A stretch of 15,139 bases of DNA from Candidatus Woesearchaeota archaeon. GTDB taxonomy: Archaea; Nanobdellota; Nanobdellia; Woesearchaeales; UBA10216. The notes beneath the pieces are model-generated. The model was not told the DNA's origin, did not search any database, and saw only the letters and a program-made list of their open reading frames with translations. A program made the translations under genes and the position numbers. Positions 1-6,775 of this stretch are shown here, in pieces (the first letter of the stretch is position 1; every line of letters begins with the position of its first letter). The stretch covers positions 1 through 15,139 of the forward strand of contig JAHFTU010000020.1 in NCBI GenBank assembly GCA_023269295.1, in the 5' to 3' direction.

Positions 1-356
1 TTGAAGACAACAAGGCAGTCGCGTTTGACCTCGTGGTTGTGAACCTTTACCCCTTTGCCTCGGCAGCAGACTCAGGAGGCATAGAAAAAGCCCGGACAAA
101 CATCGACATAGGCGGAGTAAGCCTGATAGAAGCAGCGGCAAAGAACTTCCTGAGAGTGGCTGTTGTGGTCAGCCCTGTTGACTATGAGAAGCTGCTTGAG
201 ACACTAAGGAAAAATGGCGGCAGCTGCGACATACAGACGCGAGTGGAGCTTGCAAAAACAGCGATGGACTACCTGAGCGCCTACATTGGCAACATTGGCG
301 ATTATTACGGGCGCTTAACTGCGGCTGCAGTAAAGAAAGAGTATAGGGTTGAATAA
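1..356 (+). CDS. purH: IMP cyclohydrolase (PurH N-terminal, MGS-like domain), 5' end missing
   Basis: The gene is already open at the window edge (first full codon at base 3), so the start lies upstream. The GTG at 33 falls inside a conserved strand and is not the start. IMP cyclohydrolase closes the ring of FAICAR to give IMP, the last step of purine synthesis. The visible part has the family blocks DLVVVNLYPF and NIDIGG..LIEAAAKNF, which carry the Tyr, Asp and Lys known from animal and bacterial PurH to line the cyclohydrolase site. The protein ends with KKEYRVE just after the usual helical end of this domain, exactly where bifunctional PurH would continue into the formyltransferase domain. 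Here the next domain is a separate gene one base downstream (stop 354-356, ATG 358), which implies translational coupling. Identity is secure for the domain; only the missing N-terminus limits it. Confidence 0.93.
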   Translation, partial: EDNKAVAFDLVVVNLYPFASAADSGGIEKARTNIDIGGVSLIEAAAKNFLRVAVVVSPVDYEKLLETLRKNGGSCDIQTRVELAKTAMDYLSAYIGNIGDYYGRLTAAAVKKEYRVE

Positions 357-357
357 A

Positions 358-1602
358 ATGGAAAAAAAGAAGCTAAGCGCAATGTATAGGGATGTGCTTA
401 GTGACAGCTTCCCGGAAGACCTGACAATAACTATTGGCGACAAAAAGCTGCAGTACAAGAAAAGGCAGTGGGCTGCTGGCGGAAAGATGGTCGGGCTCAG
501 GTATGGCGACAACCCCGGGCAGGAAGCGGCGCTTTACGAGCTGAAAGAGAGCAACCTCACGATTTCCGGGTGTGAATACGTGCGGCCGGGAAAAGGCCTT
601 GTGAGCAGCATCGCGGACAATGACCTGATGGAAAGCGGCAAGCACATAGGCAAAAGCAACCTGACAGACGTTGACAATGCGCTTTCAATACTGAAAAACT
701 TTGACGAGCCAACTGTCGTGATAATGAAGCACAACAACCCATGCGGCGCGGCAAGCAGGAAAAAAATAGCCGAGGCCTACAGGGAAGCATACATGGCCGA
801 TAGATTGGCTGCATTCGGCGGAGTGGCTACACTCAACAGGACTGTTGACCTCGCAACTGCCGAGCAGATAATGAAGCAATACCTTGAAGTTGTTGCAGCC
901 CCTGAGTTTGAAAAAGACGCACTTGAAATGCTGCTGAAAAAGAAAAACATGCGGCTGATAAGGATAAAAAATATTGAGAAGCTAAAAGAGTATAGGGACT
1001 TCTGCTGCCTGGAATTCAAGTCTCTGATTGACGGCGGGCTGATAGTGCAGCAGTCGCAAACAGCAAGAATAAGCAGCCAGAATGATTTAATGGCCGCAGC
1101 CGCTGAAAATGAGGGGCGGCAGCACTCAATAAAAAGAAAGCCGACAGAGAAAGAGTATGAGGATATGCTGTTTGCATGGAAAATAGTGCAAGGTGTTGTG
1201 TCAAACGCCATTGTGTTTGCCAAGAATAAGGCAACAGTAGCCATCTGCCCGGGCGAGCAGGACCGGGTCGGGGCAGTGGAGATCGCAATCATCAAAGCTT
1301 ACAAGAAATATGCTGACAGGCTGAGCTTTGAGAAGTTCAACACGCCATATTCTGAGTTGTCGCAACAACAAAAAAAAGAGATCGATAAAATAGTTGCTGC
1401 CGAAAAAGGAAACATCAAGGGCTCTGTGGTTGCTTCTGACGGCTTTTTCCCGTTCAGGGACAGCGTGGACGTTGCCGCAAAGGAGGGCATAACAGCGCTA
1501 ATACAGCCAGGCGGCTCAGTCAAGGACTACGAGGTAATAGAAGCCTGCAACGGGCACGGCATAACGATGGTTTTCACAGAGCAAAGGGTTTTCAGGCACT
1601 GA
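358..1602 (+). CDS. purH: AICAR formyltransferase (PurH C-terminal domain as stand-alone protein)
   Basis: This 414-residue protein transfers the formyl group of 10-formyl-THF to AICAR, giving FAICAR for the adjacent cyclohydrolase. Family signatures run in order: LRYGDNPGQ (about 47-55), IMKHNNPCGAA (122-132) with the Lys-His pair (K124, H125) matching the catalytic pair of E. coli PurH, AFGGVATLNR (152-161), KKKNMRLI (194-201), FAWKIVQGVVSNAIV (272-286), GSVVASDGFFPF (355-366) and a C-terminal IQPGGSVKD (382-390). About 45 N-terminal residues correspond to the PurH interdomain linker, and residues about 316-352 carry a charged insert before the ASD block. I chose ATG 358 over the in-frame TTG at 349 because it follows the upstream stop by one base and is a standard codon. 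The 3' end overlaps the end of the opposite-strand gene by 11 bases, and no terminator is visible. The domain could also be read as the second half of a split purH. Confidence 0.93.
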   Translation: MEKKKLSAMYRDVLSDSFPEDLTITIGDKKLQYKKRQWAAGGKMVGLRYGDNPGQEAALYELKESNLTISGCEYVRPGKGLVSSIADNDLMESGKHIGKSNLTDVDNALSILKNFDEPTVVIMKHNNPCGAASRKKIAEAYREAYMADRLAAFGGVATLNRTVDLATAEQIMKQYLEVVAAPEFEKDALEMLLKKKNMRLIRIKNIEKLKEYRDFCCLEFKSLIDGGLIVQQSQTARISSQNDLMAAAAENEGRQHSIKRKPTEKEYEDMLFAWKIVQGVVSNAIVFAKNKATVAICPGEQDRVGAVEIAIIKAYKKYADRLSFEKFNTPYSELSQQQKKEIDKIVAAEKGNIKGSVVASDGFFPFRDSVDVAAKEGITALIQPGGSVKDYEVIEACNGHGITMVFTEQRVFRH

Positions 1603-4195
1603 GGTTGTCATACGACTTTAGAAAAAGCTCGTTTCCGAATTCTATTAAGGCTTCAGCCACCTTGTCAACATTGGCCATGCGGCCCATTGCTTTGATTGGA
1701 ACCTTATGCGATGCGTAGTGGCCTTGTGATGCAGAAAAGTGCGGCACAGTTAAGCCAGTACTAGCCCCAGGAAATATAGCAACACCATCACAATCAGGAT
1801 AAGTGCCGCGCACGTCCTTAGTAAAAAATATCGGCTCAATAGCCGTACCAGAAAGCTTTGACCTTAACAAATTCTGTTTTCTGGAATCAAAATAGCCAAA
1901 AATGGCTATCTTGTATACAACGCCTTCTTTAATAACGACCTCAGGGTTATGCCTGCCATTGACGTGGCTGTTGCTGTGCCCATCTGTGTTGACGCGTGCT
2001 TGTTTATCAGAAATGCCTAAGAGGATGGAATGTAAATCGCCGTAAGGATTCTTCTTTTTAACAGCCTCTTCAAGCGTGCCAATAAGCCCGTCATCAGGAA
2101 TTTGCTTAAGGAAAGTGTCAAAAAAATCTGAAGTCCTAAACAAGTACGAAATAAGCTTGGGACTCATGCCAGAAATAACTCCAGTATATCGCAACATAAC
2201 TTCTTCCCTTCCTGGGACTTCCACAGTTTCTTGAACATAATCCGAAAGCTCTTTTATCCTATGTTGCAAGTGAGGAGGAACAGCATCATAAGCTTTCAGC
2301 AAAGCGTCAACAAGAGTAAGATTGTTCTGGTAAGTTAGGTTTATCCACGCAAATCTTCGCGCTCTTTGATCAAGCGGCTCAGAGGCAGGCTGCTTGAACA
2401 ATATTTCATTCGTTGGGGATTGCGATTGCCCAAGAGCCACGACTTCCTCCAGTGTCGGATTAACCAGGACAGATAGCTTGTCGCTTGGAACAGTTGCCAA
2501 CACTACGGCAAGGGACAGAACTTGGTGATTTAGAAGATTTGGTGCAAGTTCAACTACAATGCGCTTCTTAACAGGGTCATCATTCCACTTTTTATAAAGC
2601 TCAAGAGTCAACTCAGGAACTGCAGACTGGGCAAGTACTACAAGGCTTTGCAAATCGCTGCCGCTTAATACGCCAGGGTTCCTCAAAAGCCACGATGCTC
2701 CAGTATAGTGGCCTGCTTCCGCAACTTCACGGACAACATCGAAAATAGTTGCCTGCTGACCTTCAACAGCGACATTTATGTTTGCAAGCTCTGTGGCGAA
2801 GCTAACATAAGCACGCGCGTCCACACCGTATCCCTGTAGATGCTCATAAAGCAACACAAGTTCAGGTTTCTTTGCCAACATGCTAAGGGCGGATTTCCTC
2901 TGGCCTATCGGCACATTAATCAAAATCTCACCAGCAGTCTTTGGAGAAGCGCCGACTTTCTGCAAGACTGCCGCAAAGTCAAAAAAGCCAAACACCTCGT
3001 TAAATGACTTTAAAGAAGCTTTAAAAGTGTAAAAGCGGCCAGGATTAGATTCACTAGCTTCAGCATCATCAGCTCCAAATCCTATTGTGCGATAACGCGT
3101 CCTCCTATCTTCAAGATCTATGGCGCCGAGAACCTCATCAAGCCCTATTTTGCCCATTTCCGAATACAGGGTAGTTGAATCTGTAGAGAGATGACCTGCT
3201 TCGGGCGTGTTTTTATGCAAAGGGAACTCCCTTTTTATGTTACTTGTAAGGTCAGAAAGTAAATTTATAGTACCTGTAAATGCCCTTATAAAGCCATTAT
3301 TATGTAAAGTAACGTACTGCGCCATATTGCCTATGTTTCCGATAAAGGCTTCTCTCTTTTTTGATTCATCAAAGTTATCAGGAACAAAAATTCTGGTGAG
3401 CCTTGAAAAATAAAGATAAGCAGCCTTAGGGCTGCCTTCCTCAGCGACTTGCGCTGTTGCGCCAACGATTGTTTCCAGCCAGTCTGCCAGCATAAAACGA
3501 TGAGACAACGCAACAGCGCCATTAAGCCAATTGTAATAAGCCCTTTCGGTATTTCGACCAATACCAATACTAACAACTTTCTCGTTGACATTTGCTGCCC
3601 ATCTACTGTTAACGGCCTCCTTAACTGCACTAGTTATGTCTCTGTGCTTTCTTAATTCAAAGGGGTTCAAGTTTAAGATAGAGAAAAGAGCCTGCATAGG
3701 GCGCCGTGTCATAAAATATCTCAAACGAGGAGCGCTTCTCGTCTTCGCAACAAGCCATTTAGGCAGATTCAAAGCATAGCTTTCAAGTGTCAGGGAAAGT
3801 GGGTTATCGGCATAAACATACGCCTTTTCCTTGAATTCCTGAATCAATTTTTCAGTAGTGGCTAACTTCGAAACATAAGCTGCATCTGTGGCAAAATCAA
3901 AAAGGCCGTCAAGGCTGTCCTGCACTGAGAGGAAAGCAGCTTCCTGAGCCTGAGCCTGATGAATGTAATCCTTAACGAGGCGTTCCTCAACATGGAAGAG
4001 ATCGCCCATGACCATATTGCCAATATCCTGGACCTCTTTTCTGGAAAACTGCAGCTGAAACTCAAGGCCAGAGGGGGAATTGCGAGCGCTTAGAATATTT
4101 AATCTGCCTGCGTTTAAGTTTCTAAAGAAACGGCTGGTAACCCCCCTTAATTTGGGATCGCGAGCTTGCCGCCTTCTCTGCTCCCTGTTAGGCAT
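1592..4195 (-). CDS. Unrecognised 867-residue helical protein with C-terminal alpha/beta domain
   Basis: I do not recognise this protein. Residues 1-24 are strongly basic (R4, R7-R9, R12, K15, R17). Residues about 45-735 look mostly helical and soluble, with many short Leu/Ala-rich amphipathic segments suggesting a helical-repeat scaffold; no signal peptide or membrane span is evident. A short His/Asn-rich hydrophilic linker (about 737-750) leads to a compact domain (about 755-860) with alternating strands and helices: YKIAIFGYF, PIFF, CDGVAIFPGAS and HKVPIKAMG. That pattern is vaguely like small Rossmann-type domains such as DUF2325, but this is only an impression. The protein has a single cysteine (C802). 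The gene splits the purine cluster: it converges on the AICAR formyltransferase gene (11-base tail overlap) and diverges from purF. Its sequence looks more AT-rich than the flanking pur genes, which would fit separate acquisition. ATG 4195 gives the basic N-terminus; no clear ribosome site precedes it, so a short-leader transcript is possible. Reality of the ORF is near certain, function unknown. Confidence 0.85.
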   Translation of the reverse strand: MPNREQRRRQARDPKLRGVTSRFFRNLNAGRLNILSARNSPSGLEFQLQFSRKEVQDIGNMVMGDLFHVEERLVKDYIHQAQAQEAAFLSVQDSLDGLFDFATDAAYVSKLATTEKLIQEFKEKAYVYADNPLSLTLESYALNLPKWLVAKTRSAPRLRYFMTRRPMQALFSILNLNPFELRKHRDITSAVKEAVNSRWAANVNEKVVSIGIGRNTERAYYNWLNGAVALSHRFMLADWLETIVGATAQVAEEGSPKAAYLYFSRLTRIFVPDNFDESKKREAFIGNIGNMAQYVTLHNNGFIRAFTGTINLLSDLTSNIKREFPLHKNTPEAGHLSTDSTTLYSEMGKIGLDEVLGAIDLEDRRTRYRTIGFGADDAEASESNPGRFYTFKASLKSFNEVFGFFDFAAVLQKVGASPKTAGEILINVPIGQRKSALSMLAKKPELVLLYEHLQGYGVDARAYVSFATELANINVAVEGQQATIFDVVREVAEAGHYTGASWLLRNPGVLSGSDLQSLVVLAQSAVPELTLELYKKWNDDPVKKRIVVELAPNLLNHQVLSLAVVLATVPSDKLSVLVNPTLEEVVALGQSQSPTNEILFKQPASEPLDQRARRFAWINLTYQNNLTLVDALLKAYDAVPPHLQHRIKELSDYVQETVEVPGREEVMLRYTGVISGMSPKLISYLFRTSDFFDTFLKQIPDDGLIGTLEEAVKKKNPYGDLHSILLGISDKQARVNTDGHSNSHVNGRHNPEVVIKEGVVYKIAIFGYFDSRKQNLLRSKLSGTAIEPIFFTKDVRGTYPDCDGVAIFPGASTGLTVPHFSASQGHYASHKVPIKAMGRMANVDKVAEALIEFGNELFLKSYDNLSA

Positions 4196-4272
4196 TTATA
4201 TAGGGGAGTAAGTTTAAGTTAATAATCTTTAGCATAGTGAACATTGATTTACGCTGCGCCAGCGTTAGAAAA

Positions 4273-4280
4273 CTTTAAAG
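4273..4280 (-). promoter_or_regulatory. Candidate TATA box for the minus-strand 867-residue gene
   Basis: CTTTAAAG is the best TATA-like octamer facing the minus-strand gene, and it would place transcription start near 4250 with a leader of about 55 bases. It is self-complementary, so direction cannot be read from it. An alternative is the AT-rich stretch at 4213-4230, about 26 bases before the ATG, which would give a leaderless mRNA. Confidence 0.25.
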
Positions 4281-4328
4281 ATAGCCAGCTGAAGCACCCG
4301 TAACAGGCTTGCCAGGGGCAAATGCCAG

Positions 4329-4376
4329 TTGCACAAACGTGTGCAAAACGTATATAAACAACTGCAGATTTGCACA
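4329..4376. promoter_or_regulatory. Candidate operator: TTGCACA palindrome plus a third half-site around the purF TATA box
   Basis: TTGCACA (4329-4335) and its exact reverse complement TGTGCAA (4340-4346) form a 7-base inverted repeat with a 4-base spacer. It ends four bases upstream of the TATA box at 4351. A third identical half-site, TTGCACA, lies at 4370-4376 between the TATA box and the expected transcription start. Sites bracketing a core promoter like this are typical for a dimeric (for example helix-turn-helix) repressor in archaea. The regulator itself is not identified; purine-responsive control of purF is an inference from position. Confidence 0.55.
4351..4358 (+). promoter_or_regulatory. 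TATA box of the distal purF promoter (P1)
   Basis: TATATAAA is a close match to the archaeal TATA consensus. A start about 22-27 bases downstream (near 4377-4382) would fall just before the structured repeat at 4385, so a P1 transcript would carry that repeat and the following inverted repeat in a leader of about 160 bases. Confidence 0.5.
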
Positions 4377-4384
4377 CTATTCAG

Positions 4385-4460
4385 CATGACTTTTTTAGCA
4401 AAAATGTCACCGGAGAGGTGACAATCTTCGTCTCTAAGACGAAGAAAGGTCAATCAAAAA
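4385..4460 (+). repeat. Palindromic repeat element, copy 1 (purF upstream region)
   Basis: This 76-base element shares its two ends with copy 2 at 8216-8294: CATGAC(T/C)TTTTTAGC(A/G)AAA on the left and AAAGGTCAATCAAAAA on the right. The ends pair as an outer stem of eight pairs, TGACTTTT (4387-4394) with AAAGGTCA (4445-4452), including one G-U pair that is G-C in copy 2. Inside are two perfect hairpins: TGTCACC/GGTGACA (4405-4411 with 4417-4423, 5-base loop) and CTTCGTCT/AGACGAAG (4426-4433 with 4437-4444, loop CTA). The second abuts the outer stem. The predicted fold is a three-way junction with the conserved TTAGC strand unpaired. Read in the same frame as copy 2 it is open, giving HDFFS...KKGQSK. 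It is not a tRNA (no T-loop, no CCA end). Confidence 0.8.
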
Positions 4461-4516
4461 GCGACTGCTATCGAACACTGAAAAAGTTCGGCAATAAGCA
4501 TTATAAACGGTCGCTT
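4459..4516 (+). promoter_or_regulatory. Nested inverted repeat in the purF leader
   Basis: AAGCGAC (4459-4465) is exactly complementary to GTCGCTT (4510-4516). Nested inside are TGCT (4466-4469) with AGCA (4497-4500) and CGAAC (4472-4476) with GTTCG (4486-4490, 9-base loop). In an RNA started at P1 this could form one long imperfect hairpin ending 25 bases before the purF start. The TATA-like box at 4501 lies in the unpaired bulge. It may be a leader control structure, or chance pairing. Confidence 0.35.
4501..4507 (+). promoter_or_regulatory. Candidate proximal purF TATA box (P2)
   Basis: TTATAAA lies 34 bases before the purF ATG. A start about 25 bases downstream would leave a leader of roughly 10-15 bases containing GAGGG (4529-4533), a weak ribosome site eight bases before the ATG. 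P2 would bypass the repeat and the palindrome, so it may be an alternative to P1. Confidence 0.35.
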
Positions 4517-4541
4517 CTGCCGCTGGACGAGGGAAAAAACA

Positions 4542-5996
4542 ATGTGCGGCATCTTCGCAGTCATTGGCGCAGAAAACGCTGCAGCAGAGCTCTATGTCGG
4601 GCTTGTCCACCTGCAGCACAGGGGCCAGGACGCTGCAGGAATGATAACGTTCGACTTCAGCGAGCCGGACAGCGGCATAAAGATAAGCAAGGACATAGGC
4701 CTGGTTTCTAATGTTTTCAACGATACAAAGCTTCTCAACGTAAACGGCCAAATGGGCATTGGCCATACAAGATACCCCACTGTGGGAGTTGGGGATGTCA
4801 AGGAAGTGCAGCCATTCTTCAACCGCTACCCAGACGGCATAGGGCTGGCGTTCAACGGCAATGTTGTAAATTACCCTGTCCTCAAGGAAAAGCTGAGGCA
4901 GCGAAGGGTTTACCTGAGCTCAAGCTCGGATGCCGAGGTGCTGCTCGAAGTATTTGGTGACAGCTACGGCAAGGATGCAAGGGATGGTGTGGATGCAGTT
5001 TACGCTGCAGTCAGGAAAGTGTACGACGAGGCCATAGGCGGCTACTCTGTCGTTGTGGTAATAGCAAACAAGGGCATTGTTGCATTCAAGGACCCGAACG
5101 GCATACGACCACTTATTATGGGAGAGAAAAAGGCCAAGGGGAAGAAAAGCTACGCTTTCGCATCTGAAAGCATCGCGCTAAGCATACAAGGATACGAAAA
5201 CCTTCGCGACATAAAGCCAGGAGAAGCTGTGTATGTTGACAAGGACCTGAAAGTGCACTCAAAAGTTCTGGAGGCAGGGAAGCCGGCGCCGTGCGTCTTT
5301 GAATATGTCTATTTTTCAACAGTGGAATCTGTCTATGAGGGAAGGCCAATTTACGAAGTCAGGAAAAGGCTCGGCGAGGAGCTGGCTGCAAAGGTGAAAA
5401 AGCACTGGCCGGACTTGGATGTTGACGTGGTCATACCAGTCCCGGACACAAGCAGGGCTGCAGCAAACTCTTTGGCAAAGGCGCTGGGAGTGCCTTACGA
5501 AGAGGGGCTGATAAAGAACAGGTACATAGGAAGGACGTTCATCATGCCAGTCCAGAAAATCAGAGAGAATGCGATGAAGCTCAAGCTCAAGCCTATAGAC
5601 TCAGTCATCAGGGGCAAGAGCATCATGGTGGTTGACGACAGCATAGTAAGGGGCACAACATCAAGGAGGATTGTGGAGCTGCTGCGCGAGTCAGGAGCCA
5701 AGAAGGTGTACTTCCTGTCAACATTCCCGCCAATAAGAAACCCGTGCTACTACGGCATAGACTTCCAGAGAAAGGAAGAGCTCATAGCCCACGGCAAGAC
5801 GATTGACGAGGTTGAAAAGGAAATCGGGGCTGACAGGCTCATCTACATGGATGTTGAAGGGCTCCAGAAAGCAGTCGGCACAGAAAAGCTGTGCACCGCA
5901 TGCGTAACAGGCGAATACCCGACAACAACCGAGCACGCAAAGGAACTCACGAGCCTCAGAAGGAAGCACATCGCGCAGATAACATCAAAGTGCTAA
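4542..5996 (+). CDS. purF: Amidophosphoribosyltransferase (glutamine PRPP amidotransferase)
   Basis: PurF makes phosphoribosylamine from PRPP and glutamine, the committed step of purine synthesis. The 484-residue protein starts MCGIF, so Cys2 becomes the N-terminal nucleophile once Met is removed; there is no propeptide. The Ntn glutaminase domain (about 1-240) shows HLQHRGQDAAGM (23-34), GHTRYPT (74-80) and FNGNVVN (104-110). The phosphoribosyltransferase domain (about 260-460) has the PRPP loop VVDDSIVRGTTS (363-374). Four cysteines sit at the positions of the B. subtilis [4Fe-4S] ligands: C251 (PAPCVFEY), C402 (RNPCYYGID), and C451 and C454 (LCTACVTGEYP). An oxygen-sensitive cluster enzyme is therefore likely. 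The gene heads the plus-strand series and the amidotransferase gene begins two bases after its stop. Control probably acts through the palindrome and structured leader upstream. Length and motifs are normal and identification is secure. Confidence 0.97.
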   Translation: MCGIFAVIGAENAAAELYVGLVHLQHRGQDAAGMITFDFSEPDSGIKISKDIGLVSNVFNDTKLLNVNGQMGIGHTRYPTVGVGDVKEVQPFFNRYPDGIGLAFNGNVVNYPVLKEKLRQRRVYLSSSSDAEVLLEVFGDSYGKDARDGVDAVYAAVRKVYDEAIGGYSVVVVIANKGIVAFKDPNGIRPLIMGEKKAKGKKSYAFASESIALSIQGYENLRDIKPGEAVYVDKDLKVHSKVLEAGKPAPCVFEYVYFSTVESVYEGRPIYEVRKRLGEELAAKVKKHWPDLDVDVVIPVPDTSRAAANSLAKALGVPYEEGLIKNRYIGRTFIMPVQKIRENAMKLKLKPIDSVIRGKSIMVVDDSIVRGTTSRRIVELLRESGAKKVYFLSTFPPIRNPCYYGIDFQRKEELIAHGKTIDEVEKEIGADRLIYMDVEGLQKAVGTEKLCTACVTGEYPTTTEHAKELTSLRRKHIAQITSKC

Positions 5997-5998
5997 CC

Positions 5999-6712
5999 AT
6001 GAAAACAGTTGTCATAACGCATACGGAAATTGAAGGGCCAGGCCTCCTTGAAAAAATTTTGCAGGAGAAAGGCTTTGATTATACCAAAACTGATGCCAGA
6101 ACTGGCAATATTCCGCCCGCTGACCTGTACATTGTCATGGGTGGCCCAGTGAGCGTCAATGACAAGTTTGACTGGCTGCAGAAGGAAATAAAGCTCATCG
6201 GAAATCACGTCAGCAGCGGCAGGCCGTACTTAGGCATTTGCCTAGGGGCACAGCTCCTTGTGAAAGCGGCCGGTGGCGGGGTTGCAAAAGCAAAGAAGCG
6301 GGAAGTTGGCAGCTATGAGGTGAGCCTGACAGACCAAGCGCAAGACGACCCTGTCTTCCTTAAACTGCCGCAACAGCTCAAAGTTTTCCAGTGGCACGGT
6401 GAAATGGTCCAAGCACTGCCATCCAATGCATATGTGCTTGCAACAGGCAACGGCATGGTACAGGCATTCCGAGTTGCGAATGCATACGGGCTGCAGTTCC
6501 ACCTTGAGCCGACAACAGACATGGCCAAGTCGTGGATTGATGCTAACGAAGCTTACCTGGCCGGCGTCCCAACAACACGGCAGAAAGTAATGGCTGAATT
6601 CGCGGCGAATAATGTGGCATACGCTGCTGCCTTGACAAATGTTTTCGGCAGATTTTTGGGCTTTGCCGAGAAACTCAATGCGACACAGCAGAAAGCAAGC
6701 CCAACCGCCTGA
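5999..6712 (+). CDS. Class I glutamine amidotransferase (GATase1, YfeJ/GuaA-domain-like), function not fixed
   Basis: This 237-residue protein is a class I (triad) glutaminase that would release ammonia from glutamine for a partner enzyme, or hydrolyse a gamma-glutamyl compound. The nucleophile elbow is GICLGAQ with C81, and the His-Glu pair is in QFHLEPTTDMAKSW (H168, E170). LGGP-type oxyanion features appear as VMGGPVSVND (46-55), and FQWHGEMV (130-137) is typical of the stand-alone GMP-synthase-like GATases such as YfeJ. It is not a standard PurQ: the family's GICNGFQ-type elbow is absent. The frame is open further upstream inside purF, but ATG 5999, two bases after the purF stop, gives the expected beta-strand start MKTVVITHTE. 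Tight linkage to purF and to a PurSL that needs an ammonia donor makes a purine role plausible, either as a surrogate PurQ or as a GuaA subunit; neither is shown by the sequence. Confidence 0.85.
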   Translation: MKTVVITHTEIEGPGLLEKILQEKGFDYTKTDARTGNIPPADLYIVMGGPVSVNDKFDWLQKEIKLIGNHVSSGRPYLGICLGAQLLVKAAGGGVAKAKKREVGSYEVSLTDQAQDDPVFLKLPQQLKVFQWHGEMVQALPSNAYVLATGNGMVQAFRVANAYGLQFHLEPTTDMAKSWIDANEAYLAGVPTTRQKVMAEFAANNVAYAAALTNVFGRFLGFAEKLNATQQKASPTA

Positions 6713-6775
6713 TTATAGCAAGCTCTTTAAGTTGCATTTGATCGCGTTTCCGGCACACTATTAGGGGGCAAGAAG

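Larger units (their letters stand above)
4196..4541. other. Divergent intergenic region between the 867-residue gene and purF
   Basis: This 346-base spacer holds no convincing gene. It contains a palindromic candidate operator, two TATA-like boxes facing purF, one candidate box facing the minus-strand gene, a 76-base structured repeat and a further inverted repeat; these are listed separately. A small inverted repeat TTGCC/GGCAA (4309-4321, 3-base spacer) lies just upstream of the operator and may be incidental. The reading frame open across the repeat runs out of frame into purF and does not look like a gene. Confidence 0.8.

Noticed and set aside
349..357. TTG start or frameshift joining the two PurH halves
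   Set aside because: The cyclohydrolase ends at a natural domain boundary and a standard ATG follows at 358; nothing resembling a slippery site is visible.
4385..4460. tRNA or tRNA-like gene, prompted by the 76-base length and closing stem
   Set aside because: Only two inner hairpins, no TTC-type T-loop, no anticodon arm and no CCA end.
4370..4711. Open frame through repeat copy 1 into purF (113 codons)
   Set aside because: It begins at a TTG and reads out of frame into purF with an unlikely composition. The openness over the element is explained by the element's own frame, as in copy 2.
5891..5998. Upstream extension of the glutaminase into purF
   Set aside because: It overlaps the conserved PurF C-terminus, and ATG 5999 starts the first strand of the fold.
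5999..6712. Standard PurQ
   Set aside because: The nucleophile elbow is GICLGAQ and FQWHGE is present; the PurQ GICNGFQ-type motif is missing.
6713..6775. Promoter for purD-purN (CTTTAAG near 6723)
   Set aside because: The box is weak and isolated in a 63-base gap; read-through from purF is at least as likely.
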